Of a stretch of DNA of 64,000 bases, positions 25,007-36,072 are shown piece after piece. The stretch is from Melampsora larici-populina 98AG31. Its lineage: Eukaryota; Basidiomycota; Pucciniomycetes; Pucciniales; Melampsoraceae. Both the position numbers and the translations under genes were made by a program. The stretch covers positions 62,001 to 126,000 of the forward strand of contig NW_006768831.1 of NCBI RefSeq assembly GCF_000204055.1. The letters are read 5' to 3'. Numbering within the stretch: position 1 is the stretch's first letter; each line of letters begins with the position of its first letter. The notes beneath the pieces were generated by a model. That model did not search any database. It was not told the DNA's origin and was given only the letters and a program-made list of their open reading frames with translations.

Positions 25007-25722
25007 TCAAACAACCCTAGATGCCAATGACATAATACGACCCCAACCCTACGAAAAAAAAGAAGACACAAAAGAAATCAAGAATCAGCTTGCACCAAAA
25101 GATAATAATGAAGCATGAACCAACCTTTTCTCTTAATTCAGCAGCTACCACCCCATTGATCTTAGTACCCAAAAGTTCTTTTTTATTATTTAAAAGTACA
25201 GCTGCATTATCATCAAATCTAATCGATTTACCATCCGATCGATTGGTTTCTTTTTTAGTTCTTACAATCACTGCTCTTCTAATATCACCTCTTCTAACTT
25301 TATTGGATGCTAATAAATTCGATGATGATGATGATGGTCCTGTTGTGGTTTGTGGAATCGGTCTTGCTCTTTTGATGACACATACTATTTCATCTCCTAT
25401 AAGTACAAGTTTTTTTAAAAAAATGATCAGTGATCTCTCTTATAGGATGTGATGAATGAATTGATGATGAGTTTACCTATTCTTGCATGACCTTGTCTTC
25501 CTTTGAATTTAAGAACATTGATACATTCAGCTACTAATCCACCTGAATTATCGATAATCAACTGATTTCGTACATTCCCATCCCAAATCGTAGTTTATTG
25601 ACCAATCAAAGCATCGCAAATTACATCGAAGCAGAAAAACCGATTCTTTGAGCATTTGTTTTTTTTCTGACTTTCTAGAAGGGGCCATCATCACATACCA
25701 TCCGTGCCTTGAGTCCCAACAT
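25007..25722 (-). CDS. Mitochondrial ribosomal protein uL14m
   Basis: Large-subunit mitochondrial ribosomal protein of the L14/uL14 family (yeast Mrpl38). A very short first exon encodes MLGLKARM (start 25722). A ~150-bp intron follows, and then [39 protein letters not shown], a Ser/Asn-rich insert where bacterial L14 has PRGKVKKG, then [38 protein letters not shown] and [12 protein letters not shown]. The last exon is [12 protein letters not shown], stop at 25007. The bacterial-type motifs point to the mitochondrial rather than the cytosolic protein. It is head-to-head with RPB9 at 262 bp. Confidence 0.92.
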
Positions 25723-25984
25723 CTTGGTTTAAATTGGTATATTTGATCTGGTGAGCTTGATTTTGAAAAATTGATGAGATTACAAACTTGATTGGATTGT
25801 GGAACAGTGACTTCAGACATTCTACCCGCGATAGTAACATGTCGGTATATGCTTTTATCGCCTTTTTGAGTGTCACGTGAGAGTACACGAGGAACTTGGT
25901 TCGCGTGAAATTCGAGTTCCAACCTGAACCTGATTCACGCTTCATTCGATTTGATTCAACTTAACACATTCAATCCTTTTCAAA
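25723..25984. promoter_or_regulatory. Shared divergent promoter region uL14m/RPB9
   Basis: A 262-bp stretch between opposing start codons. It contains an AT-rich core. No defined factor site was recognised. Confidence 0.45.
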
Positions 25985-26952
25985 ATGTCAAGTTTACGTT
26001 TTTGTCGAGACTGGTAAGCACATCGAAACCCGAATTTTTTATAAATCAATCTAACTTCATCTTCTCTTCAAAATACAATAGTGCCAATTTACTTTATCCA
26101 AGGGTAAGACGATGAAAAAGTTTTTAATCAAGAGCAATTGAATGATAAAATTTTAACGTAGAGATGAATTGAAATTTTAGGCAGATAAAGTACATAAGAT
26201 TTTAACTTATGCTTGTAGGAATTGTGTTTATTTTGAAGAAGCTTCTCCTAATGAAGAAGAACGTGGTGAGAAATGGTCGGTTTATCGTAATGATTTAATG
26301 GCTGATTCCAAGTTGAGTCTTTATACTTTTTTTTATGAGAAAAATCAAGATATAATTAATTCAATCTGATTCAAAAAAATCGATTTGTGTTTATAATAGA
26401 GAAAGTGCAGGGGTTACACAAGACTTGAATACGGATCCTACTTTGGTGAGTTTTTTTGTTAGTTTCTTGAAATCTTCTTTGGTTAACTTTTCTTTTTAAT
26501 ATTTGATACTAGCCACGAGCGACAATCACATGTCCCTATTGTATGTTTTGATACTCTCTTTTCAATGATACAGATTAATCAAACTGAATTTTCTCGTTTG
26601 TAGGCGAGCATCGAGAGGCAGTTTTCTTGTAAGCCAATCACAAATATAATTGGGAAAACGCGTCTTGACGAAACTCTGAACTTATACTTTAGTCAAGACC
26701 AATCGAAACGGAATCTTTCAAGTTGGTACTGATTTGAAAAACTCCTTCATCTATATCCAACTGATTGGAAGAAACTTCATCTGAACCTCTGAAAAAACTT
26801 TAGCCATGACGTTATTTTATGTGTGCACATCTTGTAATCGACCGTTTCAAGTAAGCGTATTTCATTAAGCTTTGGCTACGTTGATGTATAAGTCGTCTGA
26901 AGTATATTTGACATTTGTTTAGGACCCGATGCTCAAATCGAACGCAAAGTAG
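25985..26952 (+). CDS. RPB9: RNA polymerase II subunit Rpb9
   Basis: Zinc-ribbon subunit of RNA polymerase II controlling start-site choice, fidelity and TFIIS-type cleavage. At least six exons start with MSSLRFCRDCANLLYPR and continue ADKVHKILTYACRNCVYFEE. The first zinc ribbon is CRDC...CRNC, followed by WSVYRNDLMADSK, SAGVTQDLNTDPTLPRATIT, the second ribbon's CPYCEHREAVFFQDQSKR, then SMTLFYVCTSCNRPFQ and the end DPMLKSNAK. All eight cysteines are present. The gene is fragmented by several introns of 50-100 bp, so single open frames are very short. About 125 aa, as in yeast (122). Confidence 0.94.
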
Positions 26953-28206
26953 CACCCTTTCACAATGCGTTCTTCATAACAGGTGCAGGTTTGATCAAGA
27001 CTTGCCAATGACATTTTCACTCTGGAGTTGGACTTTATTTGATGAGGTCTTTCTGGTACCTTGTCTTCACAGGACGCAAATTGTACAACACTGTAACAAG
27101 TACTTGGCTAGTCATCTTACCAGTCATGGTCCTTCTGGTCTTCTTGGCTTATCACCAATTAGTCAAGATCGCTCGAGAAGCTTGGTAATGTATGAACTCG
27201 GCCAAGAAGAACAAAAACAATTGATCGTACTGTCAAGATGCCTCATCTTATAATAGTCAATCAACCTTTAGAAGCTCACCGGCAAGTTAGTATTTATGGG
27301 TCCTCTGCTACCTCATAACAATCTCATCCTCATTTGTACTTCGTGGTCATCCTTTAATGTTTGGTTAGTTCGATTCTGACAAGGTGGAAGAACAGCAAAA
27401 GTGTATATCAATAATATACGTAATATTTTACTATTGGAATCATTTTGATAAAGTTCAAGCAGTCAGGGAACTTCTTCTCTTTTCAATCATAGCAGGATTC
27501 ACTTTTGCAAGGAAGATATTCGACTTGGGGGTTAGCCTTGCCCTCAGACTAGTCCAAATTTAGAATTGCTCAGACGTGCCTGGGTTCACACTGCCCATGT
27601 CGTGTGAAGAGCTGAGTATTGGTGAAGCTATACCAGACATATACCACAGGTAATATTTTTTTGCCTCTGAACGGTGCAAACAGTCAGTGAAGAAGGGCCT
27701 GATATTCAAAAGGGACAGCTTTGAATTTTGATGGCTTGTTCTGTTACTGCTCCTGGGTCACCTCAATTTCCTTCCTCAGGTTCTTGCGAAGGATTTCCTA
27801 CGGGGATTCCTACGGGGGGGCGCAGTGATATTCATTCATCACTGATCAGAAATCTGAATTTTCCAAACGCAACAGGCACATATTCATTGGGTGCATGACG
27901 AAGTACACATTGGACCAACGCAATGTGGTTTGACGGTATGAAGTGGGAAGGGGGAAGTCACTATATGTGACATATGGATATTTCACAATTGTGACATGAA
28001 TGCAGGTGTCACAAGTTTGAAGGCAGGCGGTGAAGTTTCAATCTCCCTTTCTCTGGACTCTCACTGCTTCAATCAAGCCATTTCGGGCCTTCTCCATGAC
28101 TGTGGATCGCTTAAAACTCGTCCTTGATTATTTAAACTCGACTTCTGTTTTACGAAGAACGATACTACAAGCACTACCAGCCGGTTGACGAAATCAAATT
28201 TTCACG
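26953..28206. other. Intergenic region RPB9 to DOM34
   Basis: No recognisable gene. The first 300 bp is an open 3' flank of RPB9. The last ~100 bp is the DOM34 5' region. Confidence 0.4.
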
Positions 28207-29889
28207 ATGAAGAAGAAAGGATACAAGATTAGTAAAGGAGAAGGTTCGATGACTTTAGAAGCTCAGAATGATGAAGATATTTGGCATGCATACAATCTTA
28301 TCAATATCGTTAGTACCAATGTTGATATGCACTCTCAAATATCAAATGTATAGCAGCTCAAGTGACTTTCTAAAACTGATTTACCCCGCTTTGACTATAT
28401 GCGCAATACATGACAGGGGGACGAAGTTAGATCATCAGCCGTACGGAAGATCGTTAGTGAATCCAACTCGACGAGTGGAAATAAAGAATCACGTCGTGTT
28501 CATCTTAACTTGACGATCGAAGTGAAGAAGATAGCTTACTCGGGTGTAGATTTAGATGGAGCGGATGGTTCTGAAGGCGGCGCATCGATCAACCCCAACA
28601 AGCCTCCGCCTGATACAGCCATACTTCATGTTTCTGGACCTATCTCTCAACCCAATGAACATGTCAAAATGGGCGCATTTCATACATTAGATATTGAAGC
28701 TGGTCGAACTTTTACAATCATCAAGGGTCCTCAAGGGTGGGACTCACTTCATTTTCAACGGATACAAGAGTCTCTGGATGGAGCAACAGGTGCCGATGTA
28801 GGAGCCGTTCTATGCGATGAGTCAGGAAAGGCAACGATATGTTTAATAGGATCGCATACTACGACTGTTAGACAGCGGATAGAAGTGAATGTAGCTCAGA
28901 AAAAGAAAACGGGACAAGGTTCGGGAACTGATAAAGCGATGGATAAATATCATCGTCAAATCTATGATGGAATGATCAAATATTTTCCTTTTACCGATCT
29001 CAAGCTTATTGTCTTCGCTAGCCCTGGAGGGGCGAAAGATTTGGCATATGAATGGGTCTTTGCAGAAGCTGTGGTATGGGATTTTATCTATCTACGTCAA
29101 ATGGATTTAATTTCTGATTTTTTCCTTGCGTTGTTTGGATTCAGAGGACCGGAAATAAAGCGATAATGTCATCTAAATCAAAAGTAAAACGATTACCGAT
29201 CAGTTCTGCGCATGTCAAATCACTTACTGAAGTGTTAAGCTCACCTCAGATTGCTAATCAACTTCAAGGAACCAAATATACAAAAGAAATTCAAGCACTT
29301 GAAAAGTTTGATAAATTACTTATATCTGATGAACAAAAAGCTTGCTATGGCGAAAGTCATGTTGATAGAGCTGCCGATTTTGGAGCTATTGGAACTTTAA
29401 TGATTAGTGATTCGTTATTTCGGTACGTCACACATCTCGTCGGCTTACGGGTGGGTCTGCAACTAGTAAAAGTTCGGTATATTAACTTGACTTTTTTTGC
29501 CTCATCTGGTATAAATTTTTAATGTGGAATAGGAACTCAGATCCAGTTAAGCGTAAGAAATTTATGGAATTATCAAAGCAAGTAGAACAATTTGGGGGTT
29601 CAGTGATGGTATTCTCAAGTATGAATGCATCTAGTACAAGTTGAGTGAAACTAGCTATCTAAGCCTTTGGATTTTCGTTGTTTTATTTCACTAATCAAGA
29701 TCAATGAAAATCTACAGGACTCAGTGAACTCACTGGAGTGGCTGCGATATTAACGTTTCCCTTAGATATGGATGCGATTGGAGCTGAAGGTCAAGGGGTT
29801 GAAAATGCCGGTAAATGAATTGTGTATCCATTATTTTTTATAGTTATATCACAAGTCTCGTGTTCTTTTATGCCACAGTATTCGAATAG
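28207..29889 (+). CDS. DOM34: Ribosome rescue factor Dom34/Pelota
   Basis: eRF1-like factor that with Hbs1 splits stalled ribosomes in no-go and non-stop decay. Exon 1 (28207-28308) encodes MKKKGYKISKGEGSMTLEAQ and the conserved EDIWHAYNLINI. Exon 2 begins at 28417 with GDEVRSSAVRKI and runs through LNLTIEVKKIAYSG, HVKMGAFHTLDIE and a central domain (LIVFASPGGAKDLAYEW). Splicing after EAV joins RTGNKAIMSSKSK. The C-terminal domain has YGESHVDRAADFGAIGTLMI and SELTGVAAILTFPLDMD. The last splice adds VFE and stops at 29889. As in all Pelota proteins the GGQ motif of eRF1 is absent. About 380 aa. Confidence 0.94.
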
Positions 29890-30327
29890 TAAGAGAATGG
29901 GAAATGTCATGTGTCACATGGCATCAAGTGACTTTTTTGTAAATCAAGGTATCATTAATGTCAACATCAACATCATTGTCATATTGACCTGATTAACTTT
30001 CTGCCATGGTTATGTTTATTGAAAATGATTGATATGGTAAGAGGTCTTGTCAGTTGATAGTCTTCAGCCTCACACTTTGTGAATCTTGACATCATCCTAA
30101 GCAATGGCAACACCCATCATCAACTGCAACATGGACAGAAATCACAATCTCCAGTTCAGTAGACTTTGATCAAGCATCAAACTGTACCAAATTAGTCAGA
30201 TGACACTACTTACAAAAGGTTAAGAGTACAAAAAGAATTGAAATTATGTAGATAAATCACCAAAGTTGAACAACAAATGATGAGAAAATAATGTGTACAC
30301 CTCAAATCCGAAACCCTCCGGATGGAT
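29890..30327. other. Convergent 3' region DOM34/DUF202
   Basis: 438 bp between two converging genes. Nothing but AT-rich flank and UTR sequence was seen. Confidence 0.5.
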
Positions 30328-30956
30328 CTAAGTCAAATGATTTTGAGTGATGTATCTCTCCAAACATACACCAATGACGAGGAGTGATACAGCGGTTATT
30401 GCCGCTTGTGTAAGCCTGGTATATCCTCAAGAAGGTCAGATCGTGAAATTGAAAAACGATGGCTTTAAACGGACTCACGGACTGCTATGAGCGATCACTT
30501 TCTTCTGAGCCATTTGAGAATGAACTTGCCAGTATTCTAGTACACCAACTATGATCGAGAGTATTGAGACTACAAAGAAAACAATTCCTACCTTTACGAA
30601 GAAGCTGCTGAATCAGTCGTTTATTCTGTCTCAAAAAAACCTTATAAGAGTTGGAAAAGACTTACTGGCCAATCAGCGCTTCCTGCACGATGGTCAGGAA
30701 GAGAAGGCAATGAGACTCGAAAGCAAAGTAGAACGCCGATAGCAGAAAGGTTAGAACCTAAACGACTCTGTGATTTCCTTTATTTATATCAGATTTCATT
30801 CTTGGTACGTTCATCAAGCAACGGCTTAAAGTTATATACCCATTGCATCCAATTACGATCTTTGGCCAAATGATCACGAGCCGTTGAGCCGGTATTGGTG
30901 ATGACCTCTTCGGCGAAAAATTGTGAGGGTGGGTTTGATTCAACGTTGGTCGACAT
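30328..30956 (-). CDS. DUF202 domain small membrane protein
   Basis: Found by joining short exons. Exon 1 (30956 to 30809) encodes MSTNVESNPPSQFFAEE and STARDHLAKDRNWMQWV, the DUF202 hallmark. The next exon, after a TTTAG acceptor, reads NLSAIGVLLCFRVSL. A third exon encodes the membrane span VGIVFFVVSILSIIVGVLEY followed by WQVHSQMAQ, and the last encodes LTQAAITAVSLLVIGVCLER, ending at 30328. Three hydrophobic spans are expected for the family. The donor of exon 1 is the least certain (CGTACC chosen to keep frame). Function of fungal DUF202 proteins is poorly known; some relate to the VTC complex. An upstream in-frame ATG at 31025 is possible. Confidence 0.72.
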
Positions 30957-31047
30957 CCTTGATATATCTGGTCTGAAGTAGGAGGGAAGGCAGGGGAAGA
31001 ATTCTGGTTGTTTACAGTACACCACGGGTCAACTCTTTGACAGGCCT

Positions 31048-31114
31048 GATATCGAACCGATCTCCAAATTTTTGAAGTATCGGATTGATCTCGAGTTGAG
31101 ATCGGTTCGATATC
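31048..31114. repeat. Perfect 17-bp hairpin
   Basis: gatatcgaaccgatctc (31048-31064) and its exact inverse (31098-31114) flank a 33-nt loop. It lies at the outer side of a GC-rich inverted-repeat arm (31178-31362). Confidence 0.75.
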
Positions 31115-31177
31115 GAGACCTGATGATTAGACTCCGCTGACAGCCAGTCGACAGAGCTCTGGCGTTCCTCACACCTG

Positions 31178-31362
31178 CTGGGGCTGGTGAGGGTCACGCT
31201 CACACCCGGCGGCTTTTTCGGGGCCCAGGGCGTGGCCAGGGCCATGGCCTAGCATGGTGTGGCCCAATGTGGCCTTCCATTCAAAGAACCTCAGATCTGC
31301 ATTTTTGGTTGCCATTCCCTGCTTAAGACCATCTTTAGGGTACGGTGGCTCTAAAGTGCCAC
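31178..31362. repeat. Left arm of diverged inverted repeat
   Basis: Shares in inverted orientation with 34142-34325 the blocks cacgctcacacccgg, repeated ggcc/gggc words and ggctctaaagtgcca. The arms are strongly diverged between these blocks. They enclose 2.8 kb of nested repeats and may be the ends of an old DNA transposon. Confidence 0.6.
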
Positions 31363-31504
31363 TCACAGGGGCAAAAACAGATGCTCACATAGGTGTGAGC
31401 ATTGAAATTTTTGTGTTTTCTTCAATGTTTGTTCAATTTTACTTCCCATTTCTTTCCCATTTCTTTCCTATTTCTTTCTGCTTGTCAACTGATTTTGTGA
31501 TCAA

Positions 31505-32300
31505 CAGGAACTGAGCAGACGAACTAAGCCTTCCTCAGGCGTTATTCCTGAGCAAAGAAGTCTGAGGAAGGGCTGATCCATCTGCTCAGCTGATCCTGAG
31601 CGGCATTCCCTGGTTCAGTAGGTTCCAAGGGACACCACTAATGATTAGATTAAGGGCTGAGCTGAACTGAGTATTCCCTTAGCTAAGTCTCTGCAGCATC
31701 TCTTGGACGGATCACAGAGGGCCAGGCTTGCCTCAAGCTTCATGGCTCCGGAATGAAGCCTGAGGCCCATCTGCTCAGTTCAACTGAGCTGCTCAGCTAT
31801 TCCTCAGTGGCATTCCTGAGATCAGAAGGATCCAGAGGATTCCACTGCTCATTGGCTGAGGGGCTGCTCAGCTAGTCCTGAGGGGAATTCCTGGGATCAG
31901 AGGGATCCAAAGGATGTCACTGAGTATTGGCTGAGGGGCTGCTCAGTTGATCTCAGCCCCTCAGTGTGAACAGCTTTATCCAGGGAAAATCACTGAGGAT
32001 TAGTTGAGCAAATGGGATGGCTCTTTTATCAGGCTTCATTCTTTAGCAAAGAAGTCTGAGGGAAGTCTGGGCCATCAGCGATTCAGCCAAGGGATGCTAC
32101 TGAGTATTTGCTGAGCAGCTCAAAAGGGACACCCGTGTTCAGGCTTCTTCACTAAGAAATGAAGCCTGAGGAAGGTATAGTTCATGTGCTCATTTTCATT
32201 CTGAACAAATTGCTGAGTATGCAGTGACTCATGAGCTGATCGCAAGTACTCATCTGGACTCAGTTATTGCTCATCCAAGATGAAAATGGGCCTTCTCAAG
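31505..32300. repeat. Degenerate TGAG/CTCA-rich tandem repeat block
   Basis: Imperfect ~90-110-bp units recur with the words gctgctcagct, tcctgag, ggctgaggggctgctcag and aagtctgagg. They are read in both orientations, so the block is partly self-complementary. No protein is visible. Confidence 0.65.
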
Positions 32301-32421
32301 AAATGTCAAGCAAAATATAAGCAACACAGGCTGATCACCTGAACACAACCAAAATTGCAAATTGAATGAATCTGAAAGAAAATGGATCTTTTTTGGAGAA
32401 TTCAAAAAAGTCTACAATTGC

Positions 32422-32587
32422 GGGATACAAAGTAGAATCCGGGCACGTGCCCGGCTTTGTGCCCGGAATTATTTTGGCAGTAAATTTTGATTTTCTGGGC
32501 AAAAGTCCGGGCCCAGAATTTGAATTTACTGCCAAAAAAAATCTGGGCACGAAGCCGGGCACGTGCCCGGCTTCTACTTTGTATCCC
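32422..32587. repeat. GGGATACAAAGT inverted-repeat element, copy A
   Basis: A 166-bp element starting gggatacaaagtagaa and ending in its inverse ttctactttgtatccc. Next to each end is the self-complementary unit ccgggcacgtgcccgg, and the centre is gggcacgaa/gggcccag-like repeats. The flanks (caattg before, taaat after) match those of copy B at 34672, so the element may be slightly longer. Confidence 0.8.
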
Positions 32588-33021
32588 GTAAATGCTCACA
32601 TGTATGTGAGCATCAATTTTGGCCCCTGTGACTTGAGTCACTTTGTCAAAATTGACAAAATTGACCAAAATGACCCAAAACAAGCCTCAGTGAACAGGTG
32701 CCAACCCTGGACGACCCTGTTTGGCCAAATCATCAGACTCTCCATTACATTCTCATCACTGCCTTATCAACTTCAGCAGAGTAAAGAGAACAATAATTAG
32801 ACTCGTTCAAGTCCAATAAACTCCAAAATCAAGACAATAATGAAGCACTGTATGAGTAATAAAAACAAACTTTATAATAATACAACCTATAAGAATGAAC
32901 CAATTGATTTTCTTTGACAATTTTATTCCCCGAATACTACTATTTCCCTTTTCTCTGTCTTAAAAACTGCTTGTCTTCCTAGAATTTTCAGGTACTTTGT
33001 CTCCTTCAGTGAATAGACATA

Positions 33022-33784
33022 CACTACGCCAAATTGAAAATTTACCGCTGAGTTTAGAAAATTGAGAAGACATAGAAAATTATGGAAAATCTGGGAGGGG
33101 TCAGAAAAATATGAAAAAATATTGGTTGGGCCCTTTGGTGCATTCCAATCATCTGGCATATTTTTTCATATTTTTACAACCACAATGCAAATAATGTCAG
33201 AAACCCAATTTTGGTCCAAAACTGGCAGGTAGAGAGACAGTGACCTTGCAACACCAACAAAATCATCAATTTTTCTCCAACACATGTAATGTCTTGACAT
33301 TCTGAATTCCACATTCTGGATCTACAGTTTGTGTGCACAAAAAAGCTGTGTGTCTCCAATAATGGGTGAGATATATCAAGAGACGTACACAGCAGAAACC
33401 ATATATAAGCATAGAAGTCATAACTACAATGGCTTCAGCACCTTAATAAACCTTGTAGAGACATCATGCGGCTTCCATAAATTGCAAGTGTTCAGATGAT
33501 TGAACAAAAATACTCATATTTTTGTGCTTGGAGGTTTTTGCCCAAATATTGCTAGTTTTGGACCAAATTTGAGTTTCTGACATAATATCCCCTGTGAGCA
33601 TTTTGGTTTGGGGAGACTTCAAAAATCATGGCAAAAATATGCAAAAATATGCAAAATGAGGGGACAGCACCCATGAATTGAATCATTATTTTTTCAAATT
33701 TTTCTGACCTCCCCTGTATTGGTGATATTTTTCTACAGTTTCAATTTTCTGAACTCAGCGGTAAATTAGTGATCTGGCGTAGTG
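33022..33784. mobile_element. CACTA-like non-autonomous element, TSD ATA
   Basis: Terminal inverted repeats begin CACTACGCC and include taccgctgagtt and agaaaattga, at 33022 and (reversed) 33784. A 3-bp ATA flanks both ends (33019-33021 and 33785-33787). CACTA termini with a 3-bp TSD are diagnostic of EnSpm/CMC transposons. It is 763 bp long, with no transposase, so it depends on another element. Confidence 0.88.
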
Positions 33785-34141
33785 ATAGCATACCCTACTT
33801 GGGACTCATGGATTGAGAGACCTTCACCAAAATCTTTTTTTGATGTCCAACTTATCTGAACAAAAATCAGATGCTTGAAAAATTACTTATTTGGTTGTTT
33901 TCATCTCATAATTCTAAATCTTCAAATATCAACAACAAGAACTTGCTGATAAGATTGACTGGGTCCTTGATGAGATTGAGGATTGCCAAACAAGAACTTG
34001 CTTATGAGATTGACTGGGTCCTTGATCATGAGATTGAGGATTGCCACGGGTCTGGACATTGTCCAGGGTCGGCACCTGTTCACCAAGGCTTGTTTCGGGT
34101 CATTTTGGTCAATTTTGTCAATTTTGACAAAGTGACTCAAA

Positions 34142-34325
34142 TGGCACTTTAGAGCCATCGTATTAGGGGGACTTTGACTGAATTACATGCCCGTTGAAGG
34201 CCATGAAGGGGTTGGTGTGTGGGCCACGGTGTGGCCTAAGCCCTGGCCCTTGCCATGTGCCCCTCCAGGGCGCCTTGTGGCTTTGTGGCACCGGGTGTGA
34301 GCGTGAGGTGAGGGCTGGTGATACC
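34142..34325. repeat. Right arm of diverged inverted repeat
   Basis: Inverse of 31178-31362 in block order: ggcactttagagcc first, then ggcc-rich words, then gggtgtgagcgtg. Just inside (34050-34140) is the segment ggtcattttggtcaattttg, whose inverse lies at about 32637-32690, so pieces of this repeat have been reshuffled. Confidence 0.6.
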
Positions 34326-34455
34326 GACATAAAATCAATATTGACAATTTGTATATCAAATTGATATTGAATTGATATCAAATGGATGTCGGGGCAGATG
34401 ACCTTGAATTGATATCAGCGCTGACCTGTGGTGTAGATTTCAAAAGTCTTGAAAT

Positions 34456-35134
34456 TCAGGATGGGGGCGCAAAAAAAATAATGTGCCAGGGTGCGCGCCA
34501 CGCGCCTAGGCGCAAGGCGCGCCCAACAATCTCAAAAACAGGGTTGCCGCGCCCAAAAGTCTGTATGCCCCGTAGTGAGAAAGTGGGTGTTCCCTGTGTC
34601 TATTTTGTTGCAAACTACATTTTATGAAGTTTCCTCTTTGTCTTCTACTCCATTTTTGTGATGCCAATTGTGGGATACAAAGTTAAAACTGGGATTTTTT
34701 CCCAGTTTCCCAGTTTTCGTTTTTGGCTGTGTTTGGAACTTTCCCACATTCTCCCAGTTTCCCAGTTTGTGTTTTTGGCGGTATTTGGGAAACTGGGAAA
34801 CTGGGAAAAAACTCCCAGTTTTCACTTTGTATCCCCTAAATCATGTAAACACCCTTTATGAATTGACTTCTAAACCATTCGGTTCAAATTCCACTTGTTG
34901 CTCAACTTCCACGGCTTCAAGTAACATGCAACCTTCAAATATTTCATCTTCAACCTACCTGATCAGTAGCTAAAGTGTATTTAAGTTTAGTTAAAAAGCA
35001 ATTTTTCATTTTTTTTTCCATCTTTTCCATTTTTTTTGTTTTTGCACTGTGAGAGGCTGCGCCCAGACGCGCCTACTTCCTGCATCAACGCGCCAGGGCG
35101 CGCCTTTTTTTTAAAGGCCGCGCCCCCATCCTGA
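34456..35134. mobile_element. hAT-like MITE, 8-bp TSD CTTGAAAT, nested
   Basis: 679-bp element with termini TCAGGATGGGGGCGC at both ends (inverted) and an exact 8-bp duplication CTTGAAAT at 34448-34455 and 35135-35142. The same locus without insertion exists in the opposite arm of the surrounding inverted repeat (near 38390), confirming the insertion. An 8-bp TSD fits hAT. Subterminal parts are rich in gcgcgcc and cgcgcc words. It itself contains the element at 34672-34835. Confidence 0.88.
34672..34835. repeat. GGGATACAAAGT inverted-repeat element, copy B
   Basis: A 164-bp element with the same termini as copy A (gggatacaaagt...actttgtatccc) but filled with a different repeated unit, cccagtttcccagttt and its inverse gggaaactgggaaactggga. 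It is nested in the hAT-like MITE. Confidence 0.82.
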
Positions 35135-35292
35135 CTTGAAATCGACTTGGTCTTGAAATCCACAGATGGTCCGTGCCCCCGGCAGTTAAGTTGTGACAGG
35201 TGTCAAACTTACCTGGCTGATCGAAGAAAATACATACAAAAAGATCCCATTTTATGACTACAAACAGCCCCATTCTGCCTCGATCTCAAAGC

Positions 35293-35393
35293 TGCTGTAG
35301 CTTGTTTGGTTGAGCAACTCACTGGTGTGTTGTGGAGTTTGCCTCTCTGATTGGTGACGCCTTGAGTTCAATTCTGGCTTTTGCTACTGTCAG
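35293..35393 (+). other. Possible tRNA-like/SINE head sequence
   Basis: Contains tagcttgtttggttgagc (A-box-like) and gagttcaattctgg (B-box-like), bracketed by gtagc and gctac, which could pair as an acceptor stem. The spacing is long and stems are imperfect, so this is at most a decayed tRNA or SINE head. It is present only in the left arm of the large inverted repeat. Confidence 0.25.
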
Positions 35394-35910
35394 AACTACG
35401 GAATGCGAGGTGTGTCAAAGTGACAATTCAATTTTCAAAAATTGAAATTTCAGAATCCCCGGGTCAGAAATTGATAAAACTGGAATAAACATCAGATTTA
35501 ACCCCAATACTGGTCTGAAACCGCCTGTATTGGGGATAAAACCTATCTTTCTGCCAATTTTCACAATTTCCAGACCACAACTCAAATATCAACCACTGAC
35601 TTGGCACTTTGGCACAAATAATACATGAAAATTTCAAGAAATCGATTTTCATCATGTCAAACTTCACATATGTATAAAACAACAAAACCCAATACCTAAC
35701 CGTACCACAAGTTCACCTTTTGGGTAAATGCACACCCATCAAAACCTAATGTGATCGTTACTAAGATCCCTACCGAGTCAACCATAGAGAAAATTTACAA
35801 CCAATCACTATCAGCTTTCTATAAAGTTTCTCAAAGTTGAAGGTCTCGAGATTCCAAAAGAATCTTGAGCTGACGTCTCTGCTTGAAAACGCTACAGTAA
35901 AGAAAGAACA

Positions 35911-36065
35911 CTGAGGGCACAGGTTCCAAATCAGACTACAGCGTTTTCGCTAGTCAGACTTCGAGAACAAGAACAGACAAACCTGCGTGCTCGTCAGGAA
36001 ATGAGAGAGCGCGCGTAAAGGTTAATAGAAGATAAAATAAACAGTTTTGATTCTTTCCGACACGA
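35911..36065 (-). pseudogene. Intron-less copy of a spliced sequence
   Basis: On the minus strand this is the exon series C-B-A with no intervening sequence: gtcggaaagaatca joined to aaactgtttatt...cacgcag joined to gtttgtctgttc...ccctcag. The adjacent copy (36073-36386) has the same three segments separated by two introns at exactly these joints. Exons B and A are otherwise essentially identical. It therefore looks like a cDNA-derived (processed) copy. No start codon or long frame was found, so the parent may be a non-coding or 5'-UTR transcript. Confidence 0.75.
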
Positions 36066-36072
36066 CACTAAC

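Noticed and set aside
28510..29166. Reading the large DOM34 exon to its own stop as the gene end
   Set aside because: The hydrophobic tail after EAV is intron translation; splicing to RTGNKA restores the conserved Pelota sequence.
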